A DNA stretch of 64,000 bases from Zeugodacus cucurbitae. Lineage: Eukaryota > Arthropoda > Insecta > Diptera > Tephritidae. Below, in pieces: positions 11,801 to 22,100 of this stretch (within the stretch, counting starts at the first letter, position 1; every line of letters begins with the position of its first letter). The position numbers were made by a program, and so were the translations under genes. Below the pieces are notes generated by a model. That model made no database searches. It had not been told where the DNA came from and saw nothing but the letters and a program-made list of their open reading frames with translations. The stretch covers positions 2,151,001 to 2,215,000 of the forward strand of contig NC_071672.1 of assembly GCF_028554725.1 (NCBI RefSeq). The letters run 5' to 3'.

Positions 11801-11993
11801 GCACTTCGTGGGTAATTATTTCCTTGCTTGTTACTGTACTAATAGTTATTTTATTTCTAAGTGGAATTTTTCGAAACTCGTTTAATTCTGAATCCACTAG
11901 ACTTATATTTGCTCCTGTATCTATAAGTGCAACGTATTTTTTATTTTCAATTGTTATTATTATTCTGGGTAAGCTCTCCGAGGCTTCCTTGTA
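8784..11993 (-). CDS. pol polyprotein: protease, reverse transcriptase, RNase H, integrase
   Basis: About 1070 codons entered by -1 shift from gag at the T-run 11993-12000. The protease motif DTGA is at 11910-11921. Counting from the GTG at 11897: reverse transcriptase with FTTLDLAKGYHQ near 254-265 and YLDD at 320-323; RNase H with TTDAS at 468-472 and TDHQP near 531; integrase HHCC zinc finger at about 743-783 (H-H...CETC); catalytic D812, D865, E899. All key residues are present and the frame is open, so this may encode active enzymes. The order PR-RT-RH-IN is that of Ty3/gypsy, and the best fit is the 17.6/297/tom group. The end overlaps env. Confidence 0.95.
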   Translation of the reverse strand, partial: YKEASESLPRIIITIENKKYVALIDTGANISLVDSELNEFRKIPLRNKITISTVTSKEIITHEVHTEAPKEFNLPENAYIRWRSTPLKNRKYNFIIGIDLLNHLNTMINLIEGKISLNKKESDFLNKPFNFSEICTLEATNEKIKGIQLDHLNTEEFKEITKLLKKFENLLFKEGEKLTSTTEIQHEIRTTTEDQINSKLYRYPPQHEEEVRKQIKEMEEQGIIRKSNSRYSSPLIVIPKKMDNSGKRKYRIVVDYRKLNEVTIDDKYPLPNIESILDKLGRAQYFTTLDLAKGYHQITIKEEDRCKTAFVTPHGLYEFTRMPFGLKNAPATFQRLMNEILRDFINKTCVVYLDDILIFSTTLQEHIQSIKDILKVLESKNLKIQMDKCNFLKKETEFLGHILTKDGMKPNPNKIKVIEELELPRTEKQIKSFLGITGYYRKFVKDYAKVAQPITKYLKKGVRINTKDPSYIEAFVKLKQLISSHPILRYPNFEKVFTLTTDASNYAIGAFISQEGHPICYASRTLNNHEKNYSATDKEFLAIIWSVNYFRPYLYGRKFKIVTDHQPIKYLHSKYRGKDMSPRHQRWLLKLGEYQFNIEYIKGKENRVADFLSRIENNEDVIKEEKEDEITEENIENYLNVVNNIDDNTSMQTIHSADENLQDHFYIKNEIVNKYKTQIILTNNKIEELKMIHGKRIIFISEYDFDRLGEIFRKYITKGKVGIYSELSERQYNIVLEKLIEMFSNDKQLEFIKSTMRAQDIETEVEAVKQISLYHIRESMHSGIQETYNQLRNKIYYPKLGELIQIVINQCETCQEVKYDRRPIKPKFCITETHTKNNEIIHIDTYVIKRFHFLTIIDKFSKFGVAYHLTDRNHITFIEKLEDYFTKIGKPNKIVADNEFNATRIKEFLNEENIELHLTKPNSHTGNADIERFHNTISEKFRMLYKLNKNVSVKQLIQKAIRNYNERFHSTIKCTPNQVRRNEVDEEIVKNNLIETKNKIINKLNQKKENYEEKRKEGFIKNYKAVRHKEQPKYRKQNLDKIHTSNIKRPLKFTDLDNNDSNNTNDTTM

Positions 11994-13213
11994 AAAAAAA
12001 TAGAATTATTCACTTCCTTACTATCTTCAAGTTCTCTATAGCTTTGCCTAGGCGATTGCAAGCGATATTGGCTGCTACTGCTGCTAGGGTGTCCTGCTAT
12101 TCGGGATCTTTCTTGATCGGTTTCTATATTATCTACTTCCATTGGCTCTCCTCTATCTAGCCTTAATTGATTTGAGTTCATATTTCTTCTTTCTCTACCT
12201 GAATTATTATCTCTGTAATCTTTATACGTTTGGAACCTTTGTCCATATTGATGAGAATTATTATCCCTATTTCCTTTGTGCAAGAAATTTTGTCTAATTT
12301 GATATGAATTGTTTTCACCATATCCTTTATTTTGTGAAAAATTTTGGACATTTTGCCTAACTTGTCCTGATCTAATATCTTTACCTACATATTTTTCGTT
12401 ATAATTATTGTAATTTCCTCTATTATCATTATTATGATATTGTCCGTACTGTCCTAGATATTTTTCGTTATAGTTATTGTAATTTCTTTTATTATTATTA
12501 TAATGACTTTGTCCGTGTGAGGTTTTGGATTTTTTAAATTCTGGCCTAATACACGTATCTTCGTATCTTCTTTTAGTCATAATATCTATGATATTGTAAA
12601 GGTCGTGTTCCTCATATATTTTGTCCAGTAATGTCCCCTGTGTCATTTCTTTAATTGTGTTAACTAAAAGGCTGTCTATGTTAGTTAAATCTATCCCTAT
12701 ATCGTCTTTGTAGTATAATTTTATTTCGTCCGACTTATATGTGATTTTTTGAATTTGTATTGATAACTCACTTACCGTATTCGCTTTCATACCACATATC
12801 CTCCTGTAAATGTCATGAGGTTCGATGTCCGGTTTGTATCGAAGTTTTAACGCCTTCTTTATTTCTGTCCAGTTGTCAGGGTGGGGTATGTTAATTATTA
12901 CGTCCTTTGCTTCTCCTTGTATGGTCCTGTAGTACACTGCTCGAGTAGCTTCCCTCTTTGTTTCGTCATCTCTGATATTTGACAGCAGATATTCTATGCT
13001 GCTCATAAAGGAGTTTATGGTTACGTCTCCTTGTCCGGTGAATGTTGGTATATGTTGAATATTTTTTATGACTCTTTGTATATCGTTGTTATTAGAATGT
13101 CGCTGTTGTAATTCGACGTATGCTAGGCGTAGTTGCTCCAGCTGCGTTTCTCTACGGTTAAGTTGTTCTAATAGCTCCATATTTGGATTTTGGATCTGTT
13201 CCTGTTGCGCCAT
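11960..13213 (-). CDS. gag structural protein (417 aa)
   Basis: Errantiviral Gag. The start MAQQEQIQNPN at 13213 is followed by a Glu/Gln/Leu-rich coiled-coil stretch, and residues about 50-190 form the capsid-like helical region (for example IPTFTGQGDVTINSFMSSIE). The C-terminal third is Asn/Tyr/Arg-rich with a repeated NNYNEKYxG motif and no CCHC knuckle, as in the 17.6/297 group, where basic repeats replace zinc knuckles. It stops at 11960, 33 bp after the slippery run, overlapping pol. Open frame. Confidence 0.9.
   Translation of the reverse strand: MAQQEQIQNPNMELLEQLNRRETQLEQLRLAYVELQQRHSNNNDIQRVIKNIQHIPTFTGQGDVTINSFMSSIEYLLSNIRDDETKREATRAVYYRTIQGEAKDVIINIPHPDNWTEIKKALKLRYKPDIEPHDIYRRICGMKANTVSELSIQIQKITYKSDEIKLYYKDDIGIDLTNIDSLLVNTIKEMTQGTLLDKIYEEHDLYNIIDIMTKRRYEDTCIRPEFKKSKTSHGQSHYNNNKRNYNNYNEKYLGQYGQYHNNDNRGNYNNYNEKYVGKDIRSGQVRQNVQNFSQNKGYGENNSYQIRQNFLHKGNRDNNSHQYGQRFQTYKDYRDNNSGRERRNMNSNQLRLDRGEPMEVDNIETDQERSRIAGHPSSSSSQYRLQSPRQSYRELEDSKEVNNSIFFTRKPRRAYPE
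11993..12001 (-). promoter_or_regulatory. Candidate -1 ribosomal frameshift site gag/pol
   Basis: The element strand reads ATTTTTTTTACAAGG, where the gag codons are ATT TTT TTT ACA. Slipping back one base in the eight-T run moves ribosomes into the pol frame, which is open from here through the protease DTGA. The heptamer A-TTT-TTT fits the X-XXY-YYZ type. Identical in the right copy (44240-44248). Confidence 0.7.
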
Positions 13214-13295
13214 CCTTCTTCTTCTATCAAACGTTCGCTGCCTTGATGATTCAATTTTTATTATTTTTTTTTCGTCACTTCACTTTATTCACTTT

Positions 13296-13525
13296 ATTGA
13301 TTTGGTGAATTCACGCTTTCTTTGTTTAAGACGTGTTCACTGCAAATCTTTTTTTTTCTGCACTTGTATATTGATTTGGTGAATTCACGCTTTCTTTGTT
13401 TAAGACGTGTTCACTGCAAATCTTTTTACACTTTTGTTGCGAGAGTTGTTGTTTTTTGTTGTGTTTTACGTATTTATGGTGAATTTACGCCGTTAATGAG
13501 GTCGCTTTTCACTGCACAAATTTTT
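13296..13525 (-). repeat. Leader direct repeats between 5' LTR and gag
   Basis: A 57-bp sequence beginning ATTGATTTGGTGAATTCACG occurs at about 13296-13353 and again at 13370-13426. A third degenerate relative (ATGGTGAATTTACGCC...TTTTCACTGCAC) is at about 13475-13525. In other errantiviruses the leader carries insulator or enhancer repeats; whether these have such a role is not shown here. Confidence 0.7.
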
Positions 13526-13651
13526 TATTTTATATTATTTTATACTCTAGAGGGTCCGGTCAACTTCCTAAGTTGGCTACGGATTCGCAGAGTTATTTTG
13601 GGGATTATAAGTTTAATTATCACTATCCTTTGTAATTAGTTACAAGGATTA

Positions 13652-13663
13652 CCGACTGCGCCA
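13652..13663 (-). promoter_or_regulatory. Primer binding site, tRNA-Ser type
   Basis: The element strand reads TGGCGCAGTCGG directly at the LTR end, complementary to the 3' end of fly tRNA-Ser including CCA. This is the primer of the 17.6/297 group rather than the tRNA-Lys used by gypsy itself. Confidence 0.85.
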
Positions 13664-14045
13664 CTTTTCTCTTTAGTCGTTGTGAACGGGTTTTTAAAAA
13701 ATAATAAAAATCAATTTACATTGCAACGAGCTGACGTTGATGACATCCAAGAACAGACTACTTTATTTAATGTTATTCACTTAAAATCAAACTTAGTTTA
13801 ATTACAATTTGCTTATTAATTAATTTTAACATATTGTATTTATGAAATTGTTGATTCAGCATATTACTGTTAATTTGGATAATTCTTAAGAAATTTATTG
13901 TCTTTTTCATTTTCAACTACTTTATTTGTTTAGCATTTTTGTAAAAGGCCGGAAATGGTATTATGTTACAATTTGTTTCAACAGTTCATCGTACTTATCA
14001 ATTGCACCGTCAGGTGTTTTTACATAATTATTCGTATATGTAACT
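13663..14045 (-). repeat. Errantivirus 5' LTR (left copy)
   Basis: 383 bp, identical to 7039-7421 apart from one base. It is expected to hold the promoter and start of the genomic RNA on the minus strand. Followed by the CGCG target duplication at 14046-14049. Confidence 0.95.
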
Positions 14046-14049
14046 CGCG

Positions 14050-14277
14050 CACTTCTGCGAATACCCACAATGTGTGTAATCCCTTAAAAACACAAGCGAC
14101 CGCGTACCTGCTCTACAACAATGTTTTACTGGCCTTCAATATTATTACACACTATATTTTTGCTAAGTCACTCCCGAAAAAAAATTCCGAAAAACTGCTA
14201 AACACTTTTAAAATCGCTTTAAAAACTCGCAATGATGCGCAAACACGTCCGTTCACTTCGAGGTTCTACAAAAAACC
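14050..14277 (-). promoter_or_regulatory. R1 5' UTR, 5'-terminal part
   Basis: Continuation of the R1 leader beyond the errantivirus. It has a further relative of the leader repeat (AATCCCTT... then CGACCGCGTACCTGCTCTAC near 14097). It ends with TTCTACAAAAAACC directly at the R1 target 14-mer, comparable with TTCTACAATCGAATCC at the 5' end of the intact R1 (58762). This identifies 14277 as the 5' terminus. Confidence 0.7.
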
Positions 14278-14291
14278 AGTAGATAGAAACC
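14278..14291. repeat. R1 target-site 14-mer between R1 copies (degenerate)
   Basis: AGTAGATAGAAACC, a mutated form of the 28S R1 target AGTAGATAGGGACA. It separates the 5' end of the left R1 from the 3' end of the next R1. The same mutated form occurs at 49830-49843. Confidence 0.8.
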
Positions 14292-14896
14292 TAAAGCCAA
14301 TATTAACGTGAGTACCTGCCGACGACGGCCTTACCTCACGGTGCTCAAAAGCACAGCGGATCAAATCAATGCGATGATCAGCGCCCCGAAAAATGCAATG
14401 CATTATTCAGTACCAATTGGCGTGTGGAATGGACACACTAACCACCTTGGTGAGGTTCGAGGCCTATCTAAAACCTCTGCCGTACTTTGGGTCCGGCACC
14501 CGGTTGCAATGCAACTCCACATTGAGTGACAAATATCACTCTCCCCGCATTCGGGTATTAAACCACAACCACCACGATACTCCCCGAGGGGCCAGTCCGC
14601 ACGAGTAGGTTGGAGCGAACTCCAAGGGCTCCTACTCCCCGTGGTACCAGAATTAAGTCTCCGGTCAGACCTCGTAGTTGAAACTACTACCAGTTGAGCT
14701 TCCATACTGCTCTGAACTGGTGACCAGGGGTTGGAACCCATTTTCTCATCCAATACACACACAATACACACACCATTCACACAAAGAAACTATACTTAGT
14801 TTCCAGCTAATTGTCTTCGCCGCTTAAACACCTCACGCGCAAACACACCAAATAATTCTAATCGTTCGGCATCCCAACTAGTGGAGATCACACCAC
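14292..14896 (-). mobile_element. R1 3' fragment cut off by satellite
   Basis: The 3' UTR (14292-14795) with the terminal hairpin at 14307-14340 and the tRNA-like A-box near 14690, then the last about 100 bp of ORF2 (stop at 14796). At 14896 the match to the right copy (50448) ends abruptly after GAGATCACACCAC, and satellite begins. The rest of this R1 exists only in the right copy, so the break is the right-hand limit of the duplication. Confidence 0.9.
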
Positions 14897-16689
14897 ACAC
14901 TATGAATTCATAAACTTAGTACCTATATGAAAATTATTTAGTATTTCTATGAAAATTTTTTACTTGTATGAATTCATAAACTTAGTACCTATATGAAATT
15001 TATTTAGTATCTATATGAAAATTATTTAGTATTTATATGAAAATTTTTAACTTGTATGAATTCACAAACTTAGTATCTATATGAAAATTATTTAGTATTT
15101 ATATGAAAATTTTTACTTGTAAGAATTCATAAACTTAGTACCTATATGAAAATTATTTAGTATCTATATGAAAATTATTTAGTATTTATATGAAAATTTT
15201 TTACTTGTATGAATTCATAAACTTAGTATCTATATGAAAATTATTTAGTATTTATATGAAAATTTTTTACTTGTATGAATTCATAAACTTAGTACCTATA
15301 TGAAAATTATTTAGTATCTATATGAAAATTATTTAGTATTTATATGAAAATTATTTACTTGCATGAATTCATAAACTTAGTACCTATATGAAAATTATTT
15401 AGTATCTATATGAAAATTATTTAGTATTTATATGAAAATTTGTAACTTGTATGAATTCATAAACTTAGTATCTATATGAAAATTATTTAGTATTTATATG
15501 AAAATTTTTAACTTGTATGAATTCATAAACTTAGTATCTATATGAAAATTATTTAGTATTCATATGAAAATTTTTTACTTGTATGAATTCATAAACTTAG
15601 TATCTATATGAAAATTATTTAGTATTTATATGAAAATTATTTAGTATTTATATGAAAATTTTTAACTTGTATGAATTCATAAACTTAGTAACTATATGAA
15701 AATTATTTAGTATTTATATGAAAATTTTTTACTTGTATGAATTCATAAACTTAGTATCTATATGAAAATTATTTAGTATTTATATGAAAATTTTTTACTT
15801 GTATGAATTCATAAACTTAGTATCTATATGAAAATTATTTAGTATTTATATGAAAATTATTTAGTATTTATATGAAAATTATTTAATATTTATATGAAAA
15901 TTTTTAATTTGTATGAATTCATAAACTTTGTATCTATATGAAAATTATTTAGTATTTATATGAAAATTATTTACTTGCATGAATTCATAAACTTAGTACC
16001 TATATGAAAATTATTTAGTATTTATATGAAAATTTTTAACTTGTATGAATTCTTAAACTTAGTACCTATATGAAAATTATTTAGTACCTATATGAAAATT
16101 ATTTAGTATTTATATGAAAATTATTTAGTATTTATATGAAAATTTTTTACTTGTATGAACTCATAAACTTAGTATCTATATGAAAATTATTTAGTATTTA
16201 TATGAACATTTTTTACTTGTATGAATTCATAAACTTAGTATCTATATGAAAATTATTTAGTATTTACATGAAAATTTTTAACTTGTATGAATTCATAAAC
16301 TTAGTATCTATATGAAAATTATTTAGTATTTATATGAAAATTTTTTACTTGTATGAACTCATAAACTTAGTATCTATATGAAAATTATTTAGTATTTATA
16401 TGAACATTTTTTACTTGTATGAATTCATAAACTTAGTATCTATATGAAAATTATTTAGTATTTATATGAACATTTTTTACTTGTATGAATTCATAAACTT
16501 AGTATCTATATGAAAATTATTTAGTATTTATATGAAAATTTTTAACTTGTATGAATTCATAAACTTAGTATCTATATGAAAATTATTTAGTATTTATATG
16601 AAAATTTTTAACATGTATGAATTCATAAACATAGTATCTATATGAAAATTATTTAGTATTTATATGAAAATTATTTACTTGTATGAATT

Positions 16690-19150
16690 CATAAACTTTG
16701 TACCTATATGAAAATTATTTAGTATCTATATGAAAATTATTTAGTATTTATATGAAAATTTTTAACTTGTATGAATTCATAAACTTAGTATCTATATGAA
16801 AATTATTTAGTATTTATATGAAAATTTTTTACTTGTATGAATTCATAAACTTAGTATATATATGAAAATTTTTTACTTGTATGAATTCATAAACTTAGTA
16901 CCTATATGAAAATTATTTAGTATCTATATGAAAATTATTTAGTATTTCTATGAAAATTTTTTTCTTGTATGAATTCATAAACTTAGTACCTATATGAAAA
17001 TTATTTAGTATCTATATGAAAATTACTTAGTATTTATATGAAAATTATTTAGTATTTATATGAAAATTTTTAACTTGTATGAATTCACAAACTTAGTATC
17101 TATATGAAAATTATTTAGTATTTATATGAAATTTTTTTACTTGTATGAATTCATAAACTTAGTATCTATATGAAAATTATTTAGTATTTATATGAAAATT
17201 TTTTAATTGTATGAATTCATAAACTTAGTATCTATATGAAAATTATTTAGTATTTATATGAAAATTATTTACTTGTATGAATTCATAAACTTAGTACCTA
17301 TATGAAAATTATTTAGTATCTATATGAAAGTTATTTAGTATTTATATGAAAATTTTTAACTTGTATGAATTCATAAACTTAGTATCTATATGAAAATTAT
17401 TTAGTATTTATATGAAAATTTTTAACTTGTATGAATTCATAAACTTAGTATCTATATGAAAATTATTTAGTATTTATATGAAAATTTTTAACTTGTATGA
17501 ATTCATAAACTTAGTATCTATATGAAAATTTTTTACTTGTATGAATTCATAAACTTAGTACCTATATGAAAATTATTTAGTATTTCTATGAAAATTTTTT
17601 ACTTGTATGAATTCATAAACTTAGTACCTATATGAAATTTATTTAGTATCTATATGAAAATTATTTAGTATTTATATGAAAATTTTTAACTTGTATGAAT
17701 TCATAAACTTAGTATCTATATGAAAATTATTTAGTATTTATATGAAAATTTTTACTTGTATGAATTCATAAACTTAGTACCTATATGAAAATTATTTAGT
17801 ATCTATATGAAAATTATTTAGTATTTATATGAAAATTTTTTACTTGTATGAATTCATAAACTTAGTATCTATATGAAAATTATTTAGTATTTATATGAAA
17901 ATTTTTTACTTGTATGAATTCATAAACTTTGTACCTATATGAAAATTATTTAGTATCTATATGAAAATTATTTAGTATTTATATGAAAATTTTTAACTTG
18001 TATGAATTCATAAACTTAGTATCTATATGAAAATTATTTAGTATTTATATGAAAATTTTTTACTTGTATGAATTCATAAACTTAGTATATATATGAAAAT
18101 TTTTTACTTGTATGAATTCATAAACTTAGTACCTATATGAAAATTATTAGTATCTATATGAAAATTATTTAGTATTTCTATGAAAATTTTTTTCTTGTAT
18201 GAATTCATAAACTTAGTACCTATATGAAAATTATTTAGTATCTATATGAAAATTACTTAGTATTTATATGAAAATTATTTAGTATTTTTATGAAAATTTT
18301 TAACTTGTATGAATTCACAAACTTAGTATCTATATGAAAATTATTTAGTATTTATATGAAATTTTTTTACTTGTATGAATTCATAAACTTAGTATCTATA
18401 TGAAAATTATTTAGTATTTATATGAAAATTTTTTAATTGTATGAATTCATAAACTTAGTATCTATATGAAAATTATTTAGTATTTATATGAAAATTATTT
18501 ACTTGTATGAATTCATAAACTTAGTACCTATATGAAAATTATTTAGTATCTATATGAAAGTTATTTAGTATTTATATGAAAATTTTTAACTTGTATGAAT
18601 TCATAAACTTAGTATCTATATGAAAATTATTTAGTATTTATATGAAAATTTTTAACTTGTATGAATTCATAAACTTAGTATCTATATGAAAATTATTTAG
18701 TATTTATATGAAAATTTTTAACTTGTATGAATTCATAAACTTAGTATCTATATGAAAATTTTTTACTTGTATGAATTCATAAACTTAGTACCTATATGAA
18801 AATTATTTAGTATTTCTATGAAAATTTTTTACTTGTATGAATTCATAAACTTAGTACCTATATGAAATTTATTTAGTATCTATATGAAAATTATTTAGTA
18901 TTTATATGAAAATTTTTAACTTGTATGAATTCATAAACTTAGTATCTATATGAAAATTATTTAGTATTTATATGAAAATTTTTACTTGTATGAATTCATA
19001 AACTTAGTACCTATATGAAAATTATTTAGTATCTATATGAAAATTATTTAGTATTTATATGAAAATTTTTTACTTGTATGAATTCATAAACTTAGTATCT
19101 ATATGAAAATTATTTAGTATTTATATGAAAATTTTTTACTTGTATGAATT
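16690..19150. repeat. Higher-order satellite repeat, about 1.23-kb period
   Basis: Two adjacent blocks share the same ordered variants: ACTTTGTACC at about 16693 and 17926, TATATATATGAAAATTTTTTAC at about 16857 and 18088, AAAATTACTTAG at about 17023 and 18250, TTTTTTAATTG at about 17203 and 18428, GAAAGTTATTTAG at about 17327 and 18556. Near-identity over the block points to recent unequal exchange. Confidence 0.8.
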
Positions 19151-22100
19151 CATAAACTTAGTACGTATATGAAAATTATTTAGTATCTATATGAAAATTA
19201 TTTAGTATTTATATGAAAATTATTTACTTGTATGAATTCATAAACTTGGTACCTATATGAAAATTATTTAGTATCTATATGAAAATTATTTAGTATTTAT
19301 ATGAAAATTTGTAACTTGTATGAATTCATAAACTTAGTATCTATATGAAAATTATTTAGTATTTATATGAAAATTTTTAACTTGTATGAATTCATAAACT
19401 TAGTATCTATATGAAAATTATTTAGTATTTATATGAAAATTTTTTACTTGTATGAATTCATAAACTTAGTATCTATATGAAAATTATTTAGTATTTATAT
19501 GAAAATTTTTTACTTGTATGAATTCATAAACTTAGTATTTATATGAAAATTTTTAACTTGTATGAATTCTTAAACTTAGTACCTATATGAAAATTATTTA
19601 GTATCTATATGAAAATTATTTAGTATTTATATGAAAATTATTTAGTATTTATATGAAAATTTTTAACTTGTATGAATTCATAAACTTAGTAACTATATGA
19701 AAATTATTTAGTATTTATATGAAAATTTTTTACTTGTATGAATTCATAAACTTAGTATCTATATGAAAATTATTTAGTATTTATATGAAAATTGTTTTCT
19801 TGTATGAATTCATAAACTTAGTATCTATATGAAAATTATTTAGTATATATATGAAAATTTTTTACTTGTATGAATTCATAAACTTAGTACCTATATGAAA
19901 ATTATTTAGTATCTATATGAAAATTATTTAGTATTTCTATGAAAATTTTTTTCTTGTATGAATTCATAAACTTAGTACCTATATGAAAATTATTTAGTAT
20001 CTATATGAAAATTACTTAGTATTTATATGAAAATTATTTAGTATTTATATGAAAATTTTTAACTTGTATGAATTCACAAACTTAGTATCTATATGAAAAT
20101 TATTTAGTATTTATATGAAAATTTTTTACTTGTATGAATTCATAAACTTAGTATCTATATGAAAATTATTTAGTATTTATATGAAAATTTTTTACTTGTA
20201 TGAGTTCATAAACTTAGTATCTATATGAAAATTATTTAGTATTTATATGAAAATTATTTACTTGTATGAATTCATAAACTTAGTACCTATATGAAAATTA
20301 TTTAGTATCTATATGAAAGTTATTTAGTATTTATATGAAAATTTTTAACTTGTATGAATTCATAAACTTAGTATCTATATGAAAATTTTTAACTTGTATG
20401 AATTCATAAACTTAGTATCTATATGAAAATTATTTAGTATTTATATGAAAATTTTTAACTTGTATGAATTCACAAACTTAGTATCTATATGAAAATTATT
20501 TAGTATTTATATGAAAATTTTTTACTTGTATGAATTCATAAACTTAGTATCTATATGAAAATTATTTAGTATTTATATGAAAATTTTTTACTTGTATGAG
20601 TTCATAAACTTAGTATCTATATGAAAATTATTTAGTATTTATATGAAAATTATTTACTTGTATGAATTCATAAACTTAGTACCTATATGAAAATTATTTA
20701 GTATCTATATGAAAGTTATTTAGTATTTATATGAAAATTTTTAACTTGTATGAATTCATAAACTTAGTATCTATATGAAAATTTTTAACTTGTATGAATT
20801 CATAAACTTAGTATCTATATGAAAATTATTTAGTATTTATATGAAAATTTTTAACTTGTATGAATTCATAAACTTAGTATCTATATGAAAATTATTTAGT
20901 ATTCATATGAAAATTTTTTACTTGTATGAATTCATAAACTTAGTATCTATATGAAAATTTTTAACTTGTATGAATTCATAAACTTAGTATCTATATGAAA
21001 ATTATTTAGTATTTATATGAAAATTTTTAACTTGTATGAATTCATAAACTTAGTATCTATATGAAAATTATTTAGTATTTATATGAAAATTTTTAACTTG
21101 TATGAATTCATAAACTTAGTATCTATATGAAAATTATTTAGTATTTCTATGAAAATTTTTTACTTGTATGAATTCATAAACTTAGTACCTATATGAAATT
21201 TATTTAGTATCTATATGAAAATTATTTAGTATTTATATGAAAATTTTTAACTTGTATGAATTCATAAACTTAGTATCTATATGAAAATTATTTAGTATTT
21301 ATATGAAAATTTTTACTTGTATGAATTCATAAACTTAGTACCTATATGAAAATTATTTAGTATCTATATGAAAATTATTTAGTATTTATATGAAAATTTT
21401 TTACTTGTATGAATTCATAAACTTAGTATCTATATAAAAATTATTTAGTATTTATATGAAATTTTTTTACTTGTATGAATTCATAAACTTAGTACCTATA
21501 TGAAAATTATTTAGTATCTATATGAAAATTATTTAGTATTTATATGAAAATTATTTACTTGCATGAATTCATAAACTTAGTACCTATATGAAAATTATTT
21601 AGTATCTATATGAAAATTATTTAGTATTTATATGAAAATTTGTAACTTGTATGAATTCATAAACTTAGTATCTATATGAAAATTATTTAGTATTTATATG
21701 AAAATTTTTAACTTGTATGAATTCATAAACTTAGTATCTATATGAAAATTATTTAGTATTCATATGAAAATTTTTTACTTGTATGAATTCATAAACTTAG
21801 TATCTATATGAAAATTATTTAGTATTTATATGAAAATTTTTTACTTGTATGAATTCATAAACTTAGTATTTATATGAAAATTTTTAACTTGTATGAATTC
21901 TTAAACTTAGTACCTATATGAAAATTATTTAGTATCTATATGAAAATTATTTAGTATTTATATGAAAATTATTTAGTATTTATATGAAAATTTTTAACTT
22001 GTATGAATTCATAAACTTAGTAACTATATGAAAATTATTTAGTATTTATATGAAAATTTTTTACTTGTATGAATTCATAAACTTAGTATCTATATGAAAA

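Larger units (their letters stand above)
7039..14045 (-). mobile_element. Errantivirus (17.6/297-like Ty3/gypsy endogenous retrovirus), 7007 bp
   Basis: Minus-strand element with 383-bp LTRs (7039-7421, 13663-14045), a tRNA-Ser-type primer binding site, leader repeats, gag, pol (by -1 shift), env, a polypurine tract and a CGCG target duplication. LTRs start AGTTAC on the element strand. gag and pol are open. env carries an in-frame TAG before the membrane anchor and a second stop in the tail, so no intact envelope is predicted. The two LTRs differ at one base (7123 region T versus C), so insertion was recent when this copy was duplicated. It sits in the 5' UTR of an R1 element, in the same orientation. 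Confidence 0.95.
2424..14277 (-). mobile_element. R1 non-LTR retrotransposon, decayed, interrupted by an errantivirus (left copy)
   Basis: Runs on the minus strand from its 5' end at 14277 to its 3' end at 2424. Order: 5' UTR (14046-14277 and 6817-7038, split by the LTR element), ORF1 with zinc knuckles, ORF2 with endonuclease, reverse transcriptase and C-terminal zinc finger, and a 3' UTR of about 460 bp. R1 identity rests on the domain order and on the 28S R1-target 14-mer at both ends (2410-2423 and 14278-14291). ORF2 carries nonsense and frameshift lesions and a deletion of about 350 bp, so the element is dead. Its ORF1 and 3' end differ from those of the intact R1 at 52479-58762, so it is a distinct subfamily. 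Confidence 0.9.
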
